Positions 25,868 through 35,293 are shown, counted from the stretch's first letter. The stretch: DNA of 64,000 nt from Echinicola pacifica DSM 19836 (GCF_000373245.1 NZ_KB890760.1:84936-148935); one strand, 5' to 3'. The notes: generated from the letters alone by a model not told the origin. Numbers and translations are program-made.

Positions 25868-25909
25868 AAAAAGTCACCTCCAATTATCTATTGAAAGAGG
25901 TGACTTTTT
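25868..25909 (+). terminator. Terminator of pyrR-pyrB
   Basis: Arms AAAAAGTCACCTC and GAGGTGACTTTTT, perfect 13-bp stem with a 16-nt loop. Confidence 0.95.
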
Positions 25910-26017
25910 GGTGTTTGGATACCACTTATCATATTCATGTGGGGAACCATTTTAAGTTAAACAACTGTTTGTAAAAAATAATTGTAAATTGCTTTTTCGA
26001 AAATTGAGCCAAAAATT

Positions 26018-27388
26018 ATGATCTATAACTCTATAATAGAAACCATTGGAAACACTCCTCTTGTCCGCCTAAACAAGCTAAATAAGGGAATCAAGGGGGA
26101 TATTTTGGTCAAGGTAGAATATTTCAATCCTGGAAATTCTGTCAAAGACAGGATGGCCATTAAGATGGTAGAGGATGCTGAAAAGGAGGGCTTACTGAAG
26201 CCTGGAGGGACGATTATAGAAGGTACCAGCGGTAATACCGGGATGGGACTCGCCCTAGCGGCCATCGCAAAGGGCTATAAATGCATTTTTACCATGGCTG
26301 ATAAGCAGTCCAAGGAGAAAATTGACGTGCTCAAAGCCGTGGGGGCAGAGGTGATCGTGTGTCCCACCAATGTGAGCCCGGACGATCCCCGATCGTATTA
26401 TTCAGTTGCCAGAAAGCTTAATGAAGATATTCCAAATTCGTTTTATCCCAACCAATATGATAATCAATCTAACTGGAAGGCGCATTATGAAACGACAGGT
26501 CCCGAGATCTGGAAGGATACCGAGGGCAAAATCACCCATTTTGCAGCTGGCGTAGGGACTGGCGGGACCATGAGTGGCACCGCAAAATACCTTAAAGAGC
26601 AAAATTCGGAGGTGGTATCGGTAGGGATCGATACCTATGGATCCGTATTTAAAAAGTATAAAGAGACGGGCGAATTTGATGAGGATGAGGTTTATCCTTA
26701 CCTCACTGAGGGGATTGGTGAGGATATCCTGCCTGCCAATGTCGATTTTTCTGTAATTGATGAATTCATCAAAGTCACCGATAAGGATTCGGCAGTAATG
26801 ACCCGCAGACTTTCCCGCGAGGAGGGTTTGTTTGTCGGTTGGTCCTGCGGATCGGCAGTGCATGGGGCTCTGGAATATGCTCGCCAGCATCTCCGAGAAG
26901 GTGATGTGATGGTGATTTTACTTCCGGATCATGGTACCCGCTATTTAGGTAAGGTATATAATGATGACTGGATGAAGAACCATGGCTTCCTGGAGGACTC
27001 TTCCTTTGGCACCGCCAGAGACATTATAAGCGCTCGTCAGGGCGGCTACCAGCTGGTGGTGGCCCAAAAAGGTCAATCCGTCAAGTCCGCCATTGAACAG
27101 ATGAATGAAAAATCCGTCTCTCAGATTCCTGTGGTCGAAGAGGGACAGGTGGTAGGAAGCATAACCGATACCAAATTACTCAGCAAAATCATCTCTAATC
27201 CAGAGCTTAAGGATGCTAAAGTAGAAGAGGTGATGGAGGATTCCATGAAATTTGTGGCCCTGGATAGCACCCTAGACGTGCTCTCTTCCATGGTGGATAA
27301 GGAAAAGGCGGTGTTGGTCCGTGATGACCTTCATCAGATTCATATCATCACCAAGCACGATATTTTAGAAGCAATTACCAATTCATAA
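26018..27388 (+). CDS. cbs: Cystathionine beta-synthase (PLP fold plus two CBS domains)
   Basis: 456 residues. PLP-dependent fold type II: the Schiff-base lysine is K43 in NSVKDRM, the substrate loop is EGTSGNTGMG, and the PLP-phosphate loop is GVGTGGTMSG. The C-terminal 110 residues hold a CBS-domain pair (QMNEKSVSQIPVVEEGQVVGSI and VEEVMEDSM), which usually bind adenosyl nucleotides. Full-length domain order matches cystathionine beta-synthase, which condenses serine with homocysteine, rather than plain cysteine synthase. Activity as a cysteine synthase cannot be excluded. Monocistronic with a terminator 25 nt behind the stop. Confidence 0.9.
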   Translation: MIYNSIIETIGNTPLVRLNKLNKGIKGDILVKVEYFNPGNSVKDRMAIKMVEDAEKEGLLKPGGTIIEGTSGNTGMGLALAAIAKGYKCIFTMADKQSKEKIDVLKAVGAEVIVCPTNVSPDDPRSYYSVARKLNEDIPNSFYPNQYDNQSNWKAHYETTGPEIWKDTEGKITHFAAGVGTGGTMSGTAKYLKEQNSEVVSVGIDTYGSVFKKYKETGEFDEDEVYPYLTEGIGEDILPANVDFSVIDEFIKVTDKDSAVMTRRLSREEGLFVGWSCGSAVHGALEYARQHLREGDVMVILLPDHGTRYLGKVYNDDWMKNHGFLEDSSFGTARDIISARQGGYQLVVAQKGQSVKSAIEQMNEKSVSQIPVVEEGQVVGSITDTKLLSKIISNPELKDAKVEEVMEDSMKFVALDSTLDVLSSMVDKEKAVLVRDDLHQIHIITKHDILEAITNS

Positions 27389-27412
27389 TATTTATAACAC
27401 TTAGTACTCATT

Positions 27413-27445
27413 GAGGCAAGCATTGCGAAATGTTTGCCTCTTTTT
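27413..27445 (+). terminator. Terminator of cbs
   Basis: GAGGCAAGCATT / AATGTTTGCCTC, 12-bp stem with one G-T wobble, loop GCGA, then five T's. It also rules out translation of the next gene from 27411. Confidence 0.93.
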
Positions 27446-27455
27446 AAGACCATAT

Positions 27456-28085
27456 ATGAACAGAATACGGCTGACAAAGCTGATGGAGCAAAGCTATGAT
27501 TTTAATGTCAAGGAAGTTTTGCTCACTGCTTGGGACTTGTTTAAGAGACAGCCCCTCTATTCGGTAGGATATACCGGGTTTATTATATCATTAGAATTAT
27601 TGTTTTTGGTGTACCTAAAAGAATATGCTTTATTATTTAGTATTTTTCTAGCAGGGCCATTGTTTGCGGGCTTTTTAATAGCTGCTAACAAAATAAAACA
27701 GGATGAAGATGTAAATTATCAGGATTTCTTTAAAGGGTTTCAATACTATATTCCCGTCATCCTAATATGGCTTATCAGTCAGATTTTGGTGGCCTTTGGC
27801 TTACTATTATTGGTGATTCCTGGAGTGTACCTGATGGTAGGGTATTCGATGGGGCTGATGATGCATATCTTTGCAGGATTGGATTTTTGGGACTCTATGG
27901 AGTATAGCCGCCGACTGGTGACCGTGAGATGGTGGAAGTTCTTCGTATTGATCCTTATTCTTATTGGCATAAACCTCCTGGGCGCACTTCTGATTCTTGG
28001 GATTTTTGTGACCCTTCCTGTCACCATGTATGCCCTCTATGTGGTTTTTGAGATGATTACCCATAAGGTATTGACAGAGGATTAA
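27456..28085 (+). CDS. Integral membrane protein of unknown function
   Basis: 209 residues from ATG 27456; ATG 27483 (MEQSYDFNVKEVL) is an equally plausible start. The first 30 residues resemble the cytoplasmic lead FNVKEVLLTAWDLFKRQP of small Bacteroidota membrane proteins with a DUF975/BPSS1780-like plan. About five hydrophobic helices follow, with a conserved-looking LLLVIPGVYLMVGYSMG turn that recurs in that fold. I cannot assign a function. An open frame extends upstream to 27411, but this would cover the terminator of the preceding gene. It stands alone between terminator and gap. Confidence 0.7.
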   Translation: MNRIRLTKLMEQSYDFNVKEVLLTAWDLFKRQPLYSVGYTGFIISLELLFLVYLKEYALLFSIFLAGPLFAGFLIAANKIKQDEDVNYQDFFKGFQYYIPVILIWLISQILVAFGLLLLVIPGVYLMVGYSMGLMMHIFAGLDFWDSMEYSRRLVTVRWWKFFVLILILIGINLLGALLILGIFVTLPVTMYALYVVFEMITHKVLTED

Positions 28086-28380
28086 TTCCGAATTATTCAG
28101 TAAAAGGATTTGCTAAGAATCTGACTGGAACCAATCCAATTGTGGCGTTTTAGTAGCCTCGGGCTTGTAGTTATAATGGGCTTATTTTAGGTTTTATTTT
28201 GCTGTCGCAAAGTGATTCCTGGAATAAGCCTCTTCATTTATCAGTTCTATTGCCTTGAGGCAATATTCTGCCTAGTTGTAGAGTTAAAGCTATGATTTAG
28301 CGACCCAGGAGATTATGTATTGCCTGAGGCGTTTTAGATATATAATAGGGTCTCTACTATTGAACTCGGGTAAGAAGGGT
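28086..28380. other. Intergenic region with a small hairpin
   Basis: No gene. TATTGCC-TTGA-GGCAATA (28248-28265) is a perfect 7-bp hairpin without a T-tract. It may mark the 3' end of the membrane-protein transcript. Confidence 0.45.
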
Positions 28381-28410
28381 TTTGTACCCGCTGCGAGGCT
28401 AGTAGTTTTG
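28381..28410 (+). promoter_or_regulatory. Promoter of the hybrid kinase gene
   Basis: TTTG (28381-28384), 18-nt spacer, TAGTTTTG (28403-28410). Both boxes fit the consensus. Expected start near 28417, giving a leader of roughly 95 nt to the GTG at 28511. Confidence 0.6.
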
Positions 28411-28510
28411 GCTTAAAGGTGCCAGTTTAGGTTAGGAGGAGGGTGTTGATCGAGGGTGTAATTTGGCTGGTATTGTTTTTGTAAAAAAGTTTGTGGAAAT
28501 TCAGATCATT

Positions 28511-31066
28511 GTGAAAAAGAAGGAAAATACACATAAGGCTCGGAAAAAGGTAATTATTGGCTTTTTATTGGCCATTTTTTTGGTGCTCAGCGTCAGCGGA
28601 ATTACGTATTTCAGTATCAATAAACTGCTCAATACAGTGGAGACACTTTCTGAGCCCAGTGATCGGATGCACCAGCTAAATGCCCTGCTAGCGGATGTTT
28701 ATCAATTGGATAAGGTCAAGGGCAATTTTGAAACTAGGAATGATACCACCGTCACAGAGAATTACCTGGATCATATCGAAAAAAGGTTGAATTACCTCGA
28801 GCAATACGCCAATGATACAGTGGAGCAAAACCATCTCAAGCAGATCAATTATAATATCAATGAGTTAGTAGTCGTTTATAATGGTCTGCGGGAGGTGAAG
28901 CAAAACTTGCTCAATAGGAACTTTAGCCGTGAAGCACTGAAGAACCTCGAGACAAAAATAAAGCGGCAGGAAGAAATCAACCGCCTCCAAAACCTTGGGA
29001 GAATACGGTTTGATCATAAAATACGAAGAACCAATCGTGGTGAAGAGGATGGGGCCAATAGGAAGGGTGGCCAAGGGGAAGAATATAGAAACGGTAGCTT
29101 GATGACTTCCGCCGAGATGGAGAACCTAAAGGATATGTTTAAGCAATTTCGCCCAAAGCAATCCTCTGACACTCTTAGTACCACTCCGATCAACGCTTCG
29201 GATTCTATCCTATACACGGTGAAGCAATTTTTGATTGATATCAACTACCAGGAGCAACACCTAAGGTCCAGCCTTGCCGAACTCGAAAAGGAACTGAATG
29301 CCAAAAACAGGGCTTTGATCGAGGATACGCAGACGGTTATTTCCAGCCTTCAATATGATGCCTTGGCGGAAGTGAAGCAGAAAAACGACTCCTTATACGA
29401 CCTTGCTTTTGATGTGTCTGTACTCCTTGGAGTCTTGATTTTTATTGGAATTATTGGTTCTTCTGCCTTCATCTACTCCATTCTGGTCGAGATCAATAAG
29501 GATGAAAATTACCGCTACGAGTTGGAGAAAGCAAAGGAGAAGTCTGATAAACTGGCCAGGGCCAAGCAGAACTTCTTGGCAAATATGAGCCATGAGATTC
29601 GTAATCCTCTTCATGCCATCCAAGGATATAATGATGCCATTCGCAAGACCTCAATGTCCAAAGACCAGACGGACTATGTCAATATGGTGGGTTTTGCAGC
29701 GGATACCCTTTCGGGAATTGTAAATGATATTCTCGATCTAAGCAAGCTGGAAGCAGGTAAAATCACCATAGAAAAAGAACCCTTTGATCCAGAGAAGTTG
29801 TTTATGGCGATCAAAAATTCCTTTGAGCTGAAAGCGAAAGAAAAACAACTTAATTTCATCTGGGATATTGATCTTCCTAAAGATAAATGGCTGTCTGGGG
29901 ATGAGCTTAGAATACGACAAATTCTAAATAACCTAGTCAGTAATGCGCTCAAATTTACTGAAGAGGGCTTCGTTCGAGTGAATATTAATTACCAAAAGAA
30001 CTACCTTAATGTCTCTGTGGAGGATACCGGGATTGGTATGACGGAGGAGTTTAAGGAAAATATTTTTAAGGAGTTTAACCAGGGAGATGATTCCATCAAC
30101 CGGAAATACGGGGGCACTGGCCTAGGTCTGGCAATTGTAAAAAGGATGCTGGACTTGCAGAAAGGAAAAATAGAACTGCTTAGCACCTTAGGACATGGAA
30201 CCACTTTTAAAATTAAAATACCAGTTGATCTAGTCGCGCCGGCCGTATTGGAAAATCAGCCAGTGGATAATTATTACAGCCTTGATGGGCTGAATGTATT
30301 ACTGGTGGACGACGATCCTGTAGGCCTTAAGTTTGCCAAACTGCTCCTGGAGAGTAATGGTGCCAAGGTATATCATTATTTGGGCGGTACGCAGTTTAGA
30401 GATCAGTTCAAAGAGGTCGATCTGGACCTGGCATTATTGGATATCCAGATGCCGGATGTGACTGGATATGATGCCCTGCGCATCATCCGATCAAATAACA
30501 AATATGCAGGCTTACCTGCGATGGCGATCACTGCTAATGTCTTTGCCAAGGAAAAAGATAAGCTTTCCGATGCTGGTTTTGATTCTATCGTGCTGAAACC
30601 TTTTAAGGAGGCAGATCTTTTGACTAAGATCGGGGAGGCGCTGAATCTCGAAGCTAAGACTATTAGGGTCTCTGAGATCGCAGAGTCTGTGCCCAGCCAA
30701 ACCGCAGAAATCACCACTCATGGCTATTCGGTGGAAGATATAAAGAAATTCTGCATGGATGACACCGATATGATGCATGAGGTGCTGATTGATTTTTGCT
30801 CCACGACCAGTGCGGATTTGGTGTTGCTGGATCAGTATGCGCATGAGGAGAAATGGGATAAGGTCCTAGCTATAGCTCATCAGCTGGGGTCTCGGCTGGG
30901 TCAAATGAAGATCAAGAGTGCGACCATGGCGCGTGGCTTGGAATACGACCTGAAAGAGGGAAATACCAGCCATGCATCCACCATGGTAGATCAGATAAAA
31001 GTGGAGACCCTGCAAGTCATAGATCAGATTCTCACGGACTTTAATCTCCTTTCAAAAGTCCTTTAG
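28511..31066 (+). CDS. Hybrid histidine kinase with receiver and Hpt domains
   Basis: About 851 residues from GTG 28511 (KKKENTHKARKKV); a TTG at 28463 is in frame but less likely. Order: transmembrane helix (about 15-35), a long coiled-coil-prone periplasmic sensor to about 300, second transmembrane helix, HisKA with H361 (NMSHEIRNPLHAIQG), HATPase with DTGIGM and GGTGLGLAIV, receiver with D644 (LALLDIQMPD), and a C-terminal Hpt with H790 (AHQLGS). It can run a complete His-Asp-His relay. A sigma-54-type response regulator gene converges on it and is a possible target. Signal unknown. Confidence 0.93.
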   Translation: MKKKENTHKARKKVIIGFLLAIFLVLSVSGITYFSINKLLNTVETLSEPSDRMHQLNALLADVYQLDKVKGNFETRNDTTVTENYLDHIEKRLNYLEQYANDTVEQNHLKQINYNINELVVVYNGLREVKQNLLNRNFSREALKNLETKIKRQEEINRLQNLGRIRFDHKIRRTNRGEEDGANRKGGQGEEYRNGSLMTSAEMENLKDMFKQFRPKQSSDTLSTTPINASDSILYTVKQFLIDINYQEQHLRSSLAELEKELNAKNRALIEDTQTVISSLQYDALAEVKQKNDSLYDLAFDVSVLLGVLIFIGIIGSSAFIYSILVEINKDENYRYELEKAKEKSDKLARAKQNFLANMSHEIRNPLHAIQGYNDAIRKTSMSKDQTDYVNMVGFAADTLSGIVNDILDLSKLEAGKITIEKEPFDPEKLFMAIKNSFELKAKEKQLNFIWDIDLPKDKWLSGDELRIRQILNNLVSNALKFTEEGFVRVNINYQKNYLNVSVEDTGIGMTEEFKENIFKEFNQGDDSINRKYGGTGLGLAIVKRMLDLQKGKIELLSTLGHGTTFKIKIPVDLVAPAVLENQPVDNYYSLDGLNVLLVDDDPVGLKFAKLLLESNGAKVYHYLGGTQFRDQFKEVDLDLALLDIQMPDVTGYDALRIIRSNNKYAGLPAMAITANVFAKEKDKLSDAGFDSIVLKPFKEADLLTKIGEALNLEAKTIRVSEIAESVPSQTAEITTHGYSVEDIKKFCMDDTDMMHEVLIDFCSTTSADLVLLDQYAHEEKWDKVLAIAHQLGSRLGQMKIKSATMARGLEYDLKEGNTSHASTMVDQIKVETLQVIDQILTDFNLLSKVL

Positions 31067-31130
31067 CAAACAATACCTTGGCTGTCCCGGGATGGTCGAT
31101 TTTTCTTGTTTTCAGATATAGACACAAAAA

Positions 31131-31160
31131 AAATACTGCGGAGCAATTCCCGCAGTATTT
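31131..31160. terminator. Bidirectional terminator between kinase and response regulator
   Basis: AAATACTGCGG / CCGCAGTATTT, perfect 11-bp stem with an 8-nt loop, A-rich on one side and T-rich on the other, between convergent genes. Confidence 0.9.
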
Positions 31161-31184
31161 TATGTTTTTTATAGGAGAGTGAGT

Positions 31185-32582
31185 TTATTCTATCCCGTAC
31201 TTTTCGATTTTATTATATAAGGTCTTCCGATCTATATTCAGGATTTTTGCAGCCTTGGATTTGTTATGCTTTACCTCCGAAAGCGTCTTGATGATCATCG
31301 CTTTCTCCTGGACCTCAAATGAGGACTTGAGGTCATTGGTGCTGCTGTTTTGCGCACTGCTATTCTCTGGGAGCATGAGGTCCACTGGCAAGGCTTCCCT
31401 TTGGATATACTCTTCGGTGGTCAGTAGCACGGCTCTTTTGATGATGTTTTTAAGCTCCCGAAGGTTTCCCGGCCAGCTATAGGTCTTGAATATTTCCTTT
31501 ACCTCCTCGCTAAATCCTAGGATGTCTTTGCCCAGAGAAGCATTGGCATGCTGGAGGAAGATATCTGCATAGTGAAAGAGGTCCGTTCCCCGCTCTCTCA
31601 ATGGGGTGGATTTAAGGCTAAATTCATTCAGTCTATGATATAAATCCTCTCTAAATTCCCCCGTTTTGGCGACATTTGAGAGGTCTTCATTGGTGGCGAC
31701 TATGATTCTAACATCCACAGGGATGTCCTTGGTGCCGCCTATTTTTTTGATTTTACGCTCTTGAATGGCCCTGAGGAGCTTGATTTGGACCTCATAGCTC
31801 AGGTTTCCGATCTCATCCAGGAAAATTGTCCCGCCATTAGCCATTTCGAAGTGACCTGTCTTATTTTCTAATGCTCCGGTAAAAGCCCCCTTGACATGTC
31901 CAAAGAGTTCACTTCCGGCAAGCTCCTTTGAGAGGGCTCCACAGTCAATGGCGACAAAAGGACCTTTGGCTCGACTGGATTTTTGATGGATTCTTTTGGA
32001 GATAAACTCCTTTCCAGTTCCACTTTCTCCGAGGACCACCACACTCATTTCTGTGGGAGCCACGAGGGATATATATTGTTCTAGTTGTAAGGATTCAGGA
32101 CTTTTGCCCACCACATATTCGCTGGTTTCCTGCATCTGCTTGCGCGGGGTGGAGGAGGCAGAAGAAGTGCTGCTGCTGTTTTCACTGTTGGAGGCCGCAT
32201 TCATAGGCCGCTGAGCAGGGCTTTTTAGTGCTTCTTTTACCGTGGCGAGCAGTTCATCAGGATTTACGGGCTTCGTGATATATTCTATTGCACCCAGTTT
32301 CATGGAACGAACAGCAGTACGTATATCAGAATAGTTGGTGATTAGGATGACGCGGGTATTGCTGGATCTATCCACCACCCTCTCCAATACTTCCATCCCG
32401 GTACCATCAGGAAGACGGTAATCTGTAATCACTAAATCATATTCTACTTTTTCCATTAATAGAAAAGCCTCAGCAATCTTGGCAGTTTTATCCACCTCAT
32501 AACTGTGTTTTTCCAGGAAATTCTTTATGATCTTCGAATAGGTTAGATCATCCTCTATAAGAAGTATCTTTGCGTTTGCCAT
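31185..32582 (-). CDS. Sigma-54-dependent response regulator (NtrC/AtoC type)
   Basis: 465 residues. The receiver domain has phospho-acceptor D54 (VITDYRLPDG). A Ser-rich linker of about 30 residues (120-150) leads to the AAA+ domain with Walker A GESGTGKE (185-192), the sigma-54 contact loop GAFTGA (232-237) and Walker B GTIFLDE (251-257). A Fis-type helix-turn-helix ends the protein (KAAKILNIDRKTLYNKIEKYG). It should open sigma-54 promoters when phosphorylated. The likely partner is the convergent hybrid kinase. The target genes are not evident in this window. Confidence 0.95.
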   Translation of the reverse strand: MANAKILLIEDDLTYSKIIKNFLEKHSYEVDKTAKIAEAFLLMEKVEYDLVITDYRLPDGTGMEVLERVVDRSSNTRVILITNYSDIRTAVRSMKLGAIEYITKPVNPDELLATVKEALKSPAQRPMNAASNSENSSSTSSASSTPRKQMQETSEYVVGKSPESLQLEQYISLVAPTEMSVVVLGESGTGKEFISKRIHQKSSRAKGPFVAIDCGALSKELAGSELFGHVKGAFTGALENKTGHFEMANGGTIFLDEIGNLSYEVQIKLLRAIQERKIKKIGGTKDIPVDVRIIVATNEDLSNVAKTGEFREDLYHRLNEFSLKSTPLRERGTDLFHYADIFLQHANASLGKDILGFSEEVKEIFKTYSWPGNLRELKNIIKRAVLLTTEEYIQREALPVDLMLPENSSAQNSSTNDLKSSFEVQEKAMIIKTLSEVKHNKSKAAKILNIDRKTLYNKIEKYGIE

Positions 32583-33387
32583 AGGGATATTTTAATAAGG
32601 GTACCTCAAAGCCGAAACTGTGCCATTTTTTGACTTACCGATGCTGATGATTGGTTTTATGCCGTAATGTACTAGTTCACTGGTGATAACTTTAGGGTAA
32701 AATAAAAACGTTGGTGTTACTCCCTGCTAAAATAACTATTATTTTTGTAAGCTTAACACAATAAAATACGTGAATTTTGCAAATTCGATTATAGTTGCTT
32801 ATACGTTTTGATTATTGCAGTTTGAATGATCTAAAGTGATTTTGGTTTTTAGTACCGAGATTTGTTTAATTTTACCTCGTAGAACAAAATAACTTTCCTC
32901 CTTACTTTTTAGCCAATAGACCCTCATTGTCCCCTGGAAGTTGGGTTCTATCTTTAATTCTTATAATAGAACAATTGATTTCGCCCCGTAAGGAAGCTTA
33001 TTTTTAGCCAGCCACCAGGCTCTCATTCCTGGGATTAATAAAGTACAAGAAATAGGAGGGAGGGGAAAGTAAAGATTTTAGCTTGATGACCGATGCAGGT
33101 CATATTCACTTTTCAGTAGGATGCCCATTTATAAAAATGTTTTTCATGATCGCTTAATATTGCCATGGCGAATAGATTTAATTGATCGCTTCGATTCTGA
33201 AGACAATACGCTATTCATGAAAGCAAATGGACGGCGAGTAGAATAAATTTGCTGCGAAGCAGCAGTCAATAATGTGGAAAAGTAATGGTAAGTATCCTTA
33301 AGCCCGGCGGATAGAAGGGGCAGTTGCCTATAAATCATAGCGGCTGACCTGGGATTTGGAGGCCTATTGATCGAAGGTCAGAGCCAT
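32583..33387. other. Long AT-rich gap without a supportable gene
   Basis: About 800 nt. A minus-strand open frame at 33144-33338 has no recognisable content. A plus-strand TATTTTTG box (32740-32747) with TTGG 25 nt upstream faces no gene for 1.4 kb. A 7-bp inverted repeat GTTCTAT / ATAGAAC lies around 32945-32972. Two loosely similar stretches start near 32908 and 33000 (each with TTTTTAGCCA). Confidence 0.45.
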
Positions 33388-33750
33388 TTAGGGCAAGGCC
33401 ATTTCTGTAGGGATATTATTATAATAAGGAATTAACTTTCCCTCGCTGGAGAATTTAGCTCGAATGATAAAATTTTCCTCATCCTCAAAAGTGAGATCAT
33501 AAACAGTGTCCTGATTTTGAGTGACCTCATTGGCTTCCACCAATTCTAATTGTGAAAAAACCTCATTGGAAGAGATAGCGTTAATGATGGGTTTTGGAAG
33601 GGTGGTTTTTTCAACGGGTCTGGTAATGACGACGGCGTTGACGGCGGTGGCGTGACTGGCCTTATTAGTTGGCGAAATTTCGCTATTGGGGGATGAACAA
33701 GCTATAAGAGCTGCCAACGCAAGGAAAGATATATAGATGCGGATTTTCAT
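33388..33750 (-). CDS. Small lipoprotein of unknown function
   Basis: 120 residues with a short lipoprotein signal: basic start MKIR, hydrophobic LALAAL and lipobox LIAC followed by SSP. The mature part is low-complexity, then has a small beta-rich domain ending in a DTVYDLTFEDEENFIIRAKF stretch. The ISSNEVF and TVYDLTF segments suggest a PepSY-like small domain, but this is weak. It would sit in the periplasm or outer membrane. Alone between two gaps. Confidence 0.6.
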   Translation of the reverse strand: MKIRIYISFLALAALIACSSPNSEISPTNKASHATAVNAVVITRPVEKTTLPKPIINAISSNEVFSQLELVEANEVTQNQDTVYDLTFEDEENFIIRAKFSSEGKLIPYYNNIPTEMALP

Positions 33751-33984
33751 GGCAATTGGGATTTGGTGATAAGATTAATGTCGAGTGATACTCTGTCAAT
33801 AAGTCTGGTGACCAGAAAGAATACTAAAACTAGACCAAATGCTTAATATGGCTTCTAAAGGCCTGAGTGGCAGTTGGAAGGTGATAAACTGTTAATTTTC
33901 TGAGGCAATATTCCACAGGTTGTGGATAGTTGGAAGGTGTTGGTATTCAGGTGGATGTGAGTAATTATTTCTAAGATACACTTT
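33751..33984. other. Divergent gap between lipoprotein gene and murI leader
   Basis: No coding frame. Apart from a repeated AGTTGGAAGGTG motif (two copies, starting near 33872 and 33928), nothing stands out. Confidence 0.4.
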
Positions 33985-34015
33985 TTTGTTAGAAAACCGG
34001 ATTTTATTATATTTG
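33985..34015 (+). promoter_or_regulatory. Canonical promoter ahead of murI
   Basis: TTTG (33985-33988), exactly 19 nt, TATATTTG (34008-34015). It is one of the best consensus promoters in the window, with expected start near 34022. A second -7 box, TAGTTTTG at 34092-34099, lies downstream. Confidence 0.7.
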
Positions 34016-34048
34016 GTTAATTAATTAAATCTGTAACTCTTTGCTTGC

Positions 34049-34088
34049 AAAAATTCCCCTGGGCACGTGCGCTCAGGGGATAATTTTT
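34049..34088 (+). promoter_or_regulatory. Terminator-like hairpin in the murI leader
   Basis: CCCCTGGGC pairs with GCTCAGGGG (34056-34079, one G-T wobble). AAAAATT on the left can pair with AATTTTT on the right beyond a 2-nt bulge, and TTTTTG follows. It lies between the upstream promoter and the murI ATG, so it could attenuate murI or end a small RNA of about 65 nt. Confidence 0.55.
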
Positions 34089-34135
34089 GAGTAGTTTTGC
34101 ATGGATATAAAGGATCCTAGACAGACTTTTCCTAT

Positions 34136-34942
34136 ATGCAAGCACATTCACCCATAGGTATTTTCGATAGCGGAATCGGAGGGCTCACCGTTGCCAGAGC
34201 CATCAAAAATCAATTGCCAAATGAGCAATTAATATATTTTGGGGATACTGCTCACCTGCCTTATGGAGACAAGAGTACCGCCTCTATCCAGGCCTATGCC
34301 GTCAAAATAGCTGATGTGCTGCTAAAAGCTGACTGCAAAATCATAGTGATCGCCTGTAATTCCGCTTCCACTGCAGCCTATGAGCTAGTCAAAGCTTATG
34401 TGGCTAGCCGAGCCGTGGTTTTTGATGTGATAGAGCCTGTCGTAAAATATGTCGATGAGGCCTTTCAGAACAAGAAAGTGGGCTTGATCGGTACCAAGCA
34501 GACGGTAAACTCGGGTGTGTATCGTCAGAAGATTGAAGCATTGAATAGATCAGGGAAGTTTTCTGCCTTAGCCACGCCTTTACTGGCCCCGATGGTGGAG
34601 GAGGGATTTCATAATAATCAAATCAGCCAGGCAATTATTGAGACTTACCTGGAAGCGGAGGAACTGCAGGGGATAGAGGCCTTGATTTTGGGTTGCACCC
34701 ATTATCCTTTGATCAAGCCACAGATCGATCAGTATTATAAGGAATCGGTAGAGATTATAGACAGTTCCGAATTACTGGCCAAGGCGGTCAGGGAATATTT
34801 GGAGAGTGCAGCCTTATTAAATACGGGGGAGAAGGGAAAAGATCGCTTTTTGGTATCGGATTATACCGCCTCTTTTGAGCATACCACCAATTTATTTTTT
34901 GGTAAGGAGGTAAGCTTAGAGAAATACCCGCTATGGGAATAG
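34136..34942 (+). CDS. murI: Glutamate racemase
   Basis: Makes D-glutamate for peptidoglycan, 268 residues. The N-terminal motif is GIFDSGIGGLTV, with catalytic acid D11 and S12. The catalytic cysteines are C74 (VIACNSAST) and C187 (LILGCTHYPL). PYGDKS, at residues 43-48, is also typical. Start ATG 34136 places the family start at the first residues. The leader holds a promoter, a terminator-like hairpin and a second -7 box, so expression may be adjustable. Monocistronic. Confidence 0.96.
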   Translation: MQAHSPIGIFDSGIGGLTVARAIKNQLPNEQLIYFGDTAHLPYGDKSTASIQAYAVKIADVLLKADCKIIVIACNSASTAAYELVKAYVASRAVVFDVIEPVVKYVDEAFQNKKVGLIGTKQTVNSGVYRQKIEALNRSGKFSALATPLLAPMVEEGFHNNQISQAIIETYLEAEELQGIEALILGCTHYPLIKPQIDQYYKESVEIIDSSELLAKAVREYLESAALLNTGEKGKDRFLVSDYTASFEHTTNLFFGKEVSLEKYPLWE

Positions 34943-35230
34943 GCCTCTGCTACGTTGAATTCAGGAATGAAGGAGTAATCCGCTGGAGTTTTTAAGGGGT
35001 ATAGGTATAAAAGTGTTTCTTTTTACCCAATTGGTTTTGAATGCTTTGCCCGCAAAATCTCAGGTGCTGGGGACCTACTTTGGATTTTTATTTTTAATTG
35101 AAAAAGCTGCTAATACGCATTATATAAGGTTTTTAGAGGTTTTTTCGGCTTACAATTTTGTGAGGCGGGTAAAATTTTAGGCTTTACGGAATTTTTATAG
35201 CGTGAATCCAGTTATTAAAGCTCCCATTGG
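34943..35230. other. Intergenic region without a gene
   Basis: AT-rich, with no coding frame and no clear terminator for murI. Confidence 0.45.
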
Positions 35231-35264
35231 TTTGGGATAAAGTTATAAAAAAGGTTTAACTTTG
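35231..35264 (+). promoter_or_regulatory. Promoter of the PurF-like gene
   Basis: TTTG (35231-35234), 22-nt spacer, TAACTTTG (35257-35264), 29 nt ahead of the ATG. Confidence 0.6.
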
Positions 35265-35293
35265 TGGCTTAATTTACTACTTGCTAATACCCG

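Noticed and set aside
27411..27455. Upstream TTG start for the membrane protein behind cbs
   Set aside because: It would translate the terminator hairpin of cbs.
32908..33040. Tandem repeat in the gap ahead of the small lipoprotein
   Set aside because: The two TTTTTAGCCA stretches share only short blocks and diverge quickly, so similarity could be chance.
33144..33338. Small minus-strand frame in the 800-nt gap
   Set aside because: No conserved motif, no promoter box and no terminator near it.
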